From NCBI RefSeq assembly GCF_018613995.1, contig NZ_JAGGPD010000189.1, positions 1-35,276 on the forward strand: a DNA stretch of 35,276 bases, in the 5' to 3' direction. The stretch's first letter is position 1; each line of letters begins with the position of its first letter. The translations under genes were made by a program, and so were the position numbers. Shown here in pieces: positions 30,149 through 35,276 of the stretch. The DNA is from Microbacterium sp. ISL-103 (GTDB taxonomy: Bacteria; Actinomycetota; Actinomycetes; Actinomycetales; Microbacteriaceae). The notes under the pieces are model-generated. The model was not told the origin of the DNA. It saw only the letters and a list, made by a program, of their open reading frames with translations, and did no database searches.

Positions 30149-31498
30149 TCAGACTCGAACGGCCTCGAGCAGCAGCGCGGCCCCCGGAGCGAGCAGCGGC
30201 AGCGGCACTCCGACCGACTCGAAGAACGCGCCCGTGGCCTCGATGCCGGCATCCGTCCACCCGGGGTCGGCGACCTGGTGCCGCGACACCGCTCCGAGCT
30301 CCTCCCGCACGCGCAGCCGGTACCGCTCCCCCGCCTGAAGCCCCGGGATGCGGGTGCGCGGGGTGAAGCCGTCGACCGATGCACCCAGGCGCACCCACGC
30401 GAACACACCCCGCGAGCCGTCGACCGCGACGACGCCGTGCAGCAGGGTCTCGTCGTCGACCTCGTCACTGCGCACGGTGACGCCCGAGTGCAGCAGCGGC
30501 CGCAGCTCGCGATACAGCGCGGTCCAGCGCGCCAGCGCCGCACGCTCGTCGTCGGTGCATCCGGTGATGTCCCACTCGATGCCGGCGTGACCGAACAGCG
30601 CCGTCGTCATGCGGAACGGCAGGGATGCCGCGCGGTGCGTGGTCTCGGCGATCGGCGGGCCCACGTGCGAGCCGACGACCTCCGGCGGCACGAGCGTGCC
30701 CGTCCACCGCTGGATGCGCTGACGCTCGACCGGGTCGTTCGAGTCCGAGGCCCACACGCGCTGCGTGCGCTGCAGAACCCCGAGGTCGACACGGGCGCCG
30801 CCGCTCGCGCACGATTCGATCTCGAGTCCCGGATGCCGCTCACGCAGCGCATCGAGCAGTGCGTAGAACGCGGCGGTCTGCGCGTGCACCGACGCACGGC
30901 CGGTGTGCGGCGACACCGCCGCGTGCAGGTCGCGGTTGTGGTCCCACTTGATGAAGTCGATGCCGAACTCGGAGACGAGGGCGTCGAGGCGCTCGAGCAG
31001 GTAGGCCGCAGCATCCGGGTTCGCGAGGTCGAGCACCTTCTGGTGCCGCCAGGTGGGCGAGTCCGGCGATGCCTGCAGCACCCACTCCGGATGCTGCGCG
31101 GCGAGGTCCGACACCGGGTTGACCATCTCGGGCTCGAACCAGAGGCCGAACTGCATGCCGAGGGAGTGCACGTGCTCGGCGAGCGGGCGCAGGCCATCCG
31201 GCCACTTCGCGTGATCGATGTACCAGTCACCGAGCCCTGATCGGTCGTCGGGTCGTCCGCGGAACCATCCGTCGTCGAGCACGAACCGCTCGACGCCGAC
31301 GGAGGCCGCGGCCTCGGCGAGCCCCGTCAGCCGCGACCACTCCGAGGAGAGCGTGACGCCCTCGGGGTCGTGCTCGTCGTCGTCGTTCGAGCCCTCGCGG
31401 TCGTGCATCAGCTCGGCGAGGTTCGCCGCCGTCGATGCGACCCGAGCCGCCGCCTCGACGCGCAGCAGCGCGAGGCGAGAGCGAGCATCCGACGTCAT
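30149..31498 (-). CDS. Chimeric gene: DksA/TraR N-terminal half fused to GH36 alpha-galactosidase catalytic part
   Basis: A 449-residue open frame of two unrelated halves. Residues 1-57 fit a DksA/TraR-type RNA polymerase-binding protein: MTSDARSRLALLRVEAAARV, then the trademark SNDDDEHDPEGVTLSSEWSR; the C4 zinc finger that should follow is absent. From about residue 58 on it is GH36 alpha-galactosidase: GVERFVLDDGWFRGRPDD, FGLWFEPEMVNP, the nucleophile D186 in FIKWDHNRDL, CASGGARVDLG and the acid/base D252 in WASDSNDP, through the C-terminal beta-domain. The GH36 N-terminal domain of some 300 residues and the first barrel strand are missing. TAGAGT six bases before the ATG at 31498 is a leaderless promoter, presumably that of the former DksA gene. 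An in-frame deletion between neighbouring genes would explain it. Activity is doubtful. Confidence 0.85.
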   Translation of the reverse strand: MTSDARSRLALLRVEAAARVASTAANLAELMHDREGSNDDDEHDPEGVTLSSEWSRLTGLAEAAASVGVERFVLDDGWFRGRPDDRSGLGDWYIDHAKWPDGLRPLAEHVHSLGMQFGLWFEPEMVNPVSDLAAQHPEWVLQASPDSPTWRHQKVLDLANPDAAAYLLERLDALVSEFGIDFIKWDHNRDLHAAVSPHTGRASVHAQTAAFYALLDALRERHPGLEIESCASGGARVDLGVLQRTQRVWASDSNDPVERQRIQRWTGTLVPPEVVGSHVGPPIAETTHRAASLPFRMTTALFGHAGIEWDITGCTDDERAALARWTALYRELRPLLHSGVTVRSDEVDDETLLHGVVAVDGSRGVFAWVRLGASVDGFTPRTRIPGLQAGERYRLRVREELGAVSRHQVADPGWTDAGIEATGAFFESVGVPLPLLAPGAALLLEAVRV

Positions 31499-31504
31499 CC
31501 GCAC

Positions 31505-31510
31505 ACTCTA
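31505..31510 (-). promoter_or_regulatory. -10 box of a leaderless promoter for the chimeric gene
   Basis: TAGAGT on the minus strand, six bases before the ATG at 31498. Confidence 0.5.
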
Positions 31511-31599
31511 GGCCTGGGCTCCGACATCCGGCGTCCGCCACCCGCTGCCGTCATCCGCTGCCGTCATCCGCTGCGGTCACTCGCAGCCGGTCACTCGGG

Positions 31600-31683
31600 A
31601 TCACATCTGCAGGTCCGGAACACACGTGCAGGTCGGGAATCCGGTTTCTCGGCATGCATTCGTGATCCGAGCATGCAAGTGTG
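31600..31683. repeat. Composite palindromic repeat, family 3
   Basis: This lies in a 328-base gap without genes (31499-31826). Two related arms (31600-31620 and 31621-31643, sharing TGCAGGTC and GGAA) are followed by two inverted arms (31646-31666 and 31661-31683, containing GCATGCA). Inverted matches are imperfect, about 14 of 21 in the first pair. The order, two direct then two inverted, is the same as in family 1. Just before it, at 31539-31590, CGCTGCCGTCATC recurs in a short degenerate tandem array. The rest of the gap holds the phnD promoter, which I could not fix. Confidence 0.55.
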
Positions 31684-31796
31684 CGCGCAACCCAGAACCC
31701 GCCGTCACCAGTCGTTCATCCAGCGTTCCGTTTCGAGTACGGCGGTCTCGTAATTGCCTGTCACCTTCGCGAGTTGGAATACCCATGTTCTCGGAA

Positions 31797-31818
31797 TTCG
31801 GGAACGCCTCCTCCCGAA
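31797..31818 (+). promoter_or_regulatory. Leader hairpin at the phnD ribosome site
   Basis: TTCGGGA (31797-31803) pairs with TCCCGAA (31812-31818) around an eight-base loop. The stem end overlaps the AAAGG ribosome site at 31817-31821, so folding could limit translation of phnD. Confidence 0.45.
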
Positions 31819-31826
31819 AGGTCATC

Positions 31827-32729
31827 ATGCGCCGCCTCACCCTGCCCGCCGTCGGCCTCCTCGGCATCGCCGCCCTCGCCCTGACCGGCTGCCAGAGCCC
31901 GTCCGCCGAAGCGGCTCCGGCCGACCCGAACGCCCCGATCACGATCGCGACTCTCCCCGTCGGCGACGACCCCACCGCCGAGAACCCCGTCGAGGTCTTC
32001 GCCGAGCTGCTGAAGGATGCCACCGGCCGCGACGTCGAGATCACCGACGTGCCCGACTACCTCAGCGTCGTCGAGGCGATCCGCGCCGACCACGTCGACA
32101 TCGGCATCATGAGCGGCTTCCCCTCGGCGCTCGCCGTCAACACGGGCGAGGTCGACGCGCTCGTCGCGTTCCAGGGCGACGGCAAGCCCGTCTCGACCTG
32201 CGTCGTGCTCGACGACTCGCCCATCGAGACCGTCGAGGACCTCGAGGGCAAGACCGTCGCCTTCGCCGACCAGGCATCGAGCTCGGGGTACTTCATGCCG
32301 GTGTACATGCTGCGCGAGGCCGGCCTCGAACAGGGCACCGACTACGAGGCGATCTTCGCCGGCGGGCACGAGGGCAGCTTCGCAGCCCTCGAGCAGGGAC
32401 AGGTGGATGCCGCCTGCACCGCCGTCATGCTGACCGAGCTCGGCGCCCCCATGTTCCCGTTCGCCGATGGTGAGTGGCGTGCGGTGGGCGAGAGCCCCGC
32501 GATGGACATCCAGGGCGCGGTGCTCGGGCGCCAGTCGCTCGACGCCGAGACCCGCAAGGTCATCCAGGACGGTATCGCCGAGGTGTTCTCGCCCGAGAAC
32601 GCCGAGCGCCTCGGAGCCTATGGGGCGTTCGCCGCGGCCGAGCAGACCGTCGACCCCGACAGCTCGTCGTTCACCTCGTTCGCCGAGATCGCCGCTGTCG
32701 CAGGCGTCGAGCTCAAGGACCTCAAGTGA
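31827..32729 (+). CDS. phnD: Phosphonate/phosphite-type ABC transporter substrate-binding lipoprotein
   Basis: A 300-residue exported lipoprotein: basic start (MRRLTLP), hydrophobic core and lipobox LALTGC with C22 lipidated. The mature part is a PhnD-like periplasmic-binding fold: ITIATLPVGDDPTAENPVEVFAELL opens the first lobe, DVPDYLSVVEAIRADHVDIGIM the hinge strand, GKTVAFADQASSSGYFMPVYML is the phosphonate/phosphite pocket block with the S-S-S-G-Y run, and AGGHEGSFAALEQGQVDAAC a second lobe part. The start at 31827 has AAAGG five bases upstream. It is the first gene of the phnD-phnC-phnE-phosphatase operon, overlapping phnC by four bases. Ligand (phosphonate, phosphite or another phosphate compound) cannot be read from sequence. 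Confidence 0.9.
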   Translation: MRRLTLPAVGLLGIAALALTGCQSPSAEAAPADPNAPITIATLPVGDDPTAENPVEVFAELLKDATGRDVEITDVPDYLSVVEAIRADHVDIGIMSGFPSALAVNTGEVDALVAFQGDGKPVSTCVVLDDSPIETVEDLEGKTVAFADQASSSGYFMPVYMLREAGLEQGTDYEAIFAGGHEGSFAALEQGQVDAACTAVMLTELGAPMFPFADGEWRAVGESPAMDIQGAVLGRQSLDAETRKVIQDGIAEVFSPENAERLGAYGAFAAAEQTVDPDSSSFTSFAEIAAVAGVELKDLK

Positions 32730-33607
32730 CGAGCTCTGCACTGACGGGGGCGGATGCCGCGGCATCCGCCCTCCCGGGGTCCGCAGACGCATCCGCCCTC
32801 CCGGGGTCCGCCGCCCGCACCCCCACCGCCGAACTCCGTCAGTCCTTGCCGCTGGTGACCGTGCGCGATCTCAGCGTCGCGTACGACACGACCACCGTGC
32901 TCGACGGTGTGGATCTCGACCTGTTCCCGGGCGAGATGGTCGCTCTGCTCGGCGCCTCGGGCTCGGGCAAGTCGACTCTGATGCGCAGCCTCACCGGGTT
33001 CGCCCCGATCTCGGCCGGGTCGGTGCGGGTCGCCGGGCATGACGTCACCAATCTCGCGCGCGGTGAGCTGCGCACCCTGCGGTCGGATGTCGGCCAGGTG
33101 TTCCAGCAGTTCAACCTGATCCCGAGGCTCAGCGTGCTGACCAACGTGCTCACGGGTGCCCTGCACAGCGCCGGAGCGATCAACATGATCGGCGGCTTCT
33201 CGGGCGCGCATCGTCGCCGTGCGCTCGAACTGCTCGATCGGGTCGGCATCGCCCACAAGGCGAACGCCCCCGCCCGCTCTCTCTCGGGCGGACAGCAGCA
33301 GCGCGTCGCGATCGCCCGCGCCCTCATGCAGCAGCCCCAGGTGATCCTCGCCGACGAACCGGTGGCGTCGCTCGACCCCAAGCTCGCCGATTCGGTGCTC
33401 GAGCTGCTGCGCGAGATCGCCACCGAAGACGGCATCCCGGTGCTGGTCAGCCTGCACGTGCTGCCGCTGGCCCTCGCGCACAGCGACCGCATCATCGGCC
33501 TGCGGCACGGACGGATGCTCGTCGCCGGCGCCACATCGCAGCTGGATGCCGCGGCGCTCTCGCCGCTCTACGACGACGAGGAGCACGACGATGACGCTCA
33601 CCACTGA
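32726..33607 (+). CDS. phnC: Phosphonate-type ABC transporter ATP-binding protein
   Basis: A 293-residue ABC ATPase. A 40-residue N-terminal extension, encoded by two copies of a 27-base repeat giving ASALPGSA twice, is unusual and probably disordered. The ATPase follows: Walker A GASGSGKST at residues 76-84, Q-loop VGQVFQQFNLIPRL, signature LSGGQQQRVAIARAL, Walker B VILADEPVASLDP and the H-loop in VLVSLHVLPLALAH. The Q-loop segment and VLTNVLTGAL match PhnC rather than other ABC ATPases. The GTG at 32726 overlaps the phnD stop (GTGA). A later start nearer VTVRDLSVAY is possible but none has a ribosome site as convincing as the overlap. It energises the PhnE channel. Confidence 0.93.
   Translation: MTSSALTGADAAASALPGSADASALPGSAARTPTAELRQSLPLVTVRDLSVAYDTTTVLDGVDLDLFPGEMVALLGASGSGKSTLMRSLTGFAPISAGSVRVAGHDVTNLARGELRTLRSDVGQVFQQFNLIPRLSVLTNVLTGALHSAGAINMIGGFSGAHRRRALELLDRVGIAHKANAPARSLSGGQQQRVAIARALMQQPQVILADEPVASLDPKLADSVLELLREIATEDGIPVLVSLHVLPLALAHSDRIIGLRHGRMLVAGATSQLDAAALSPLYDDEEHDDDAHH
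32762..32811 (+). repeat. 27-base direct repeat inside phnC
   Basis: The 23-base core that starts GCATCCGCCCTCCC is found at 32762-32784 and 32789-32811, exact in both copies. It encodes a duplicated ASALPGSA unit in the N-terminal extension. The period of 27 keeps the frame. Confidence 0.9.
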
Positions 33608-34463
33608 TCCCCGGCTGACGGATCGGCCGACGGATCGGCCGACTAATCGGTCGACGACACGCCCCGAGCTCGATGCGGCCGAGCGATCCCGCCTCGAGCG
33701 TGCGTTGCGCGTGCCGCGTGCGCGGTTCCTGATCGGACTCCCGATCGCTGCGCTGCTGTTGATCTGGTCGTTCAACGGCGCCGAGTTCAACTTCATCAAG
33801 CTGGGCGACGGCGCGGTCAACATGGGCGAGTTCCTGTCGCGCCTGTTCCCTCCCGACTTCTCGAAGATCGGCACGATCCTCGCGCTGCTGCTCGAGACGT
33901 TCCAGATGGCGGTCGTCGGCACGGTGCTCGGTGCCGTGCTGTCGCTGTTCGCCGCCTTCGGGGCATCGGCGAACATCTCGCCGAAGTGGGTCTATTACCC
34001 GACGCGCTGGGTGATGAACATCATCCGCTCGGTGCCCGACCTGGTGTTCGCGCTCATGTTCGTCTCGGCCGTCGGGCTCGGCCCCTTCGCCGGCATCCTG
34101 GCGATGACTCTCGGATCCATCGGGTCGATCGGCAAGATCTTCGCCGAAGCCATGGAACAGGTCGACCGCGGACCCGTCGTCGCCATGGAGGCGGTCGGAG
34201 CATCGAAGAGGCAGGTCATCCACTACGGCATCCTGCCGCAGAGCGCACCGCTGCTCACCTCGTACACACTGCTGCTGTTCGAGGGCAACGTGCGCGGCGC
34301 GACCATCCTCGGCCTCGTCGGCGCCGGCGGTATCGGCCTCGAGCTGACCACCGCCATGCGCATGTACGACTACGGGCACCTCAGCGCCATCATCATCTGC
34401 ATCATCGTGCTCGTCACGGCGATCGACCAGGGCAGTGCCCTCATCAGAAGGAGAATCACATGA
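33591..34463 (+). CDS. phnE: Phosphonate-type ABC transporter permease
   Basis: A 290-residue inner-membrane permease. Residues 1-45 are cytoplasmic, with a Thr-Asp-Arg-Pro repeat (TDRPTDRPTNRS) encoded by 12-base repeats. Six hydrophobic segments follow, from FLIGLPIAALLLIWSF to IIICIIVLVTAIDQG. The coupling-helix EAA motif is EAVGASKRQVIHYGILPQSAP, and FEGNVRGATILGLVGAGGIG is the conserved PhnE segment after it. The ATG at 33591 lies inside the end of phnC (17-base overlap), with GAGGAG upstream. It forms the membrane channel with PhnC and PhnD. Confidence 0.93.
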   Translation: MTLTTDPRLTDRPTDRPTNRSTTRPELDAAERSRLERALRVPRARFLIGLPIAALLLIWSFNGAEFNFIKLGDGAVNMGEFLSRLFPPDFSKIGTILALLLETFQMAVVGTVLGAVLSLFAAFGASANISPKWVYYPTRWVMNIIRSVPDLVFALMFVSAVGLGPFAGILAMTLGSIGSIGKIFAEAMEQVDRGPVVAMEAVGASKRQVIHYGILPQSAPLLTSYTLLLFEGNVRGATILGLVGAGGIGLELTTAMRMYDYGHLSAIIICIIVLVTAIDQGSALIRRRIT

Positions 34464-35227
34464 CCATCGCCGACATCGACCTGGTGCTCAGCGCCCCCGT
34501 CAACCTACGCGACCTCGGCGGAATCCCGATCGACGGCGGAGTGCTGCGCGAAGGTCTCGCGATCCGCACGGATGACCTCGCCTATGTCACGACCGACGTC
34601 GCCTCGCAGCTCGTCGCCGCGGGGCTCACGGCGATCATCGACCTGCGCTCACCGCTCGAGGTCTCGGTCACCGGCCGGGGATCCCTCGCCGACTACCCCG
34701 TCGCCTATCACCACCTGCCGCTGATCGCGGATGTCGGGCGCTCGATGGGCGAGGGGGCGACCGAACTCAGCCACGACGCCATGGGGCAGATGTACCTGCG
34801 CATGGTCGAGGTCGCCGCGCCCCAGCTCGTCACGGCGCTGAACGTGATCGCGTACACCCCGGGAACGGCGGCGTTCCACTGCGCAGCCGGACGCGATCGC
34901 ACCGGCGTCGTCGCGGCGATGCTGCTGCTCGCTCTCGGTGCGGCGGATGACGACATCGTCGCCGACTATGCCCTCACCGGCGGCAACATGGTCGCGATCA
35001 TGCAGCGCACGGCTCCCGTGATGGGCGCGATGTGGAAGGCGCTCGGATTCGATGCGGATGCGGTCGGGGCGACATCGTCGCTGCTCGAGGGATCGATGGA
35101 GGTCTCGATGCGCACCCTGCTCGACACCCTCCGCGAACAGCACGGCGATGCGCTCGCCCCGCTCCGTGCGGCCGGTCTGTCGGATGCGACGGTCGCCCGG
35201 CTGCGTGAGCGGGCGCTCGGGGCGTGA
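34460..35227 (+). CDS. Tyrosine-phosphatase-like protein (Y_phosphatase3 type) in the phn operon
   Basis: A 255-residue cytoplasmic phosphatase of the cysteine-dependent type. The P-loop CX5R is AFHCAAGRDRTGVVAAMLL, C141 the nucleophile and R147 the phosphate binder; general acid is likely one of the Asp residues in the LPLIADVGRS region. The opening NLRDLGGIPIDGGVLREGLAIRTDDL is the usual start of bacterial Y_phosphatase3 proteins (relatives of MptpB), which hydrolyse phosphotyrosine, phosphoserine or phosphoinositides. The ATG overlaps the phnE stop by four bases (ATGA), so it is part of the phn operon and probably acts on the imported compound or its product. No C-P lyase or phosphonatase is in the window. 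Confidence 0.9.
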   Translation: MTIADIDLVLSAPVNLRDLGGIPIDGGVLREGLAIRTDDLAYVTTDVASQLVAAGLTAIIDLRSPLEVSVTGRGSLADYPVAYHHLPLIADVGRSMGEGATELSHDAMGQMYLRMVEVAAPQLVTALNVIAYTPGTAAFHCAAGRDRTGVVAAMLLLALGAADDDIVADYALTGGNMVAIMQRTAPVMGAMWKALGFDADAVGATSSLLEGSMEVSMRTLLDTLREQHGDALAPLRAAGLSDATVARLRERALGA

Positions 35228-35256
35228 CGACTGTGGAAGTGCGTGCGGGTGTCGGT

Positions 35257-35276
35257 GTTCCGGTCGCAGTTGGTGC
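35257..35276 (+). repeat. Single copy of the family 1 repeat core at the window edge
   Basis: GTTCCGGTCGCAGTTGGTGC differs at one base from the complement of the copy at 15882-15901. It starts 29 bases after the phosphatase stop codon and is cut by the window end, so a larger element probably continues. Confidence 0.75.

Noticed and set aside
1-35276. tRNA or other structural RNA genes
   Set aside because: No cloverleaf, CCA-end or TTCGA-type T-loop in proper context was recognised in the gaps.

Overview
The window looks like a chromosomal segment of a high-GC actinobacterium, most likely a Microbacteriaceae member such as Microbacterium. This rests on GC-rich codon use, frequent leaderless promoters, an actinobacterial Asp23/DUF6286/DUF2273 envelope-stress operon, GPP34, DUF2470 plus heme oxygenase, and the recurring GGATGC/GCATCC word. 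The genus is an inference from style and content. I see no tRNA, rRNA, CRISPR array, transposase or phage gene.

Layout. (1) 1-8022 is a carbohydrate-use locus: the start of a membrane protein, a two-gene operon (TIM-barrel glycosidase and DUF5107-TPR protein), a divergent AraC regulator and a convergent GH35 beta-galactosidase-like enzyme. (2) 8172-11013 is an Asp23/Gls24 envelope-stress operon ending in a small membrane protein, followed by a CsbD-like stress protein. (3) 11226-15694 holds a cysteine hydrolase, an SDR, a suppressor-of-fused-like protein, a DUF4406 protein divergent from a DeoR regulator, and a GPP34 protein. (4) 16013-20001 has an APC permease, a small acidic protein, CorA and a secreted serine-hydrolase-like lipoprotein without the catalytic Ser and Lys. 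(5) 20091-26155 carries DUF2470 and heme oxygenase with a DtxR/IdeR-type iron box, a PIF1-like helicase, an exported protein, a CopD-CtaG fusion and HU. (6) 26386-29704 and on has a TetR repressor facing an alpha/beta-hydrolase gene broken by a one-base frameshift, an AbiEi-DUF559 gene bracketed by two copies of one palindrome, and the cysteine-poor rpmB-rpmG-rpsN cluster. (7) 30149-35227 contains a chimeric gene (N-terminal half of a DksA/TraR protein joined to the catalytic part of a GH36 alpha-galactosidase) and a divergent phnD-phnC-phnE-phosphatase operon.

The least ordinary features are the DksA/GH36 chimera, three unrelated intergenic repeat families sharing a nested palindromic layout (one bracketing a nuclease-like gene), the inactivated serine hydrolase, the frameshifted hydrolase with an intact TetR operator, and the iron box placed on a leaderless heme oxygenase promoter. 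A consistent TANNNT-N6-start-codon arrangement in front of eight genes fixes several start sites.
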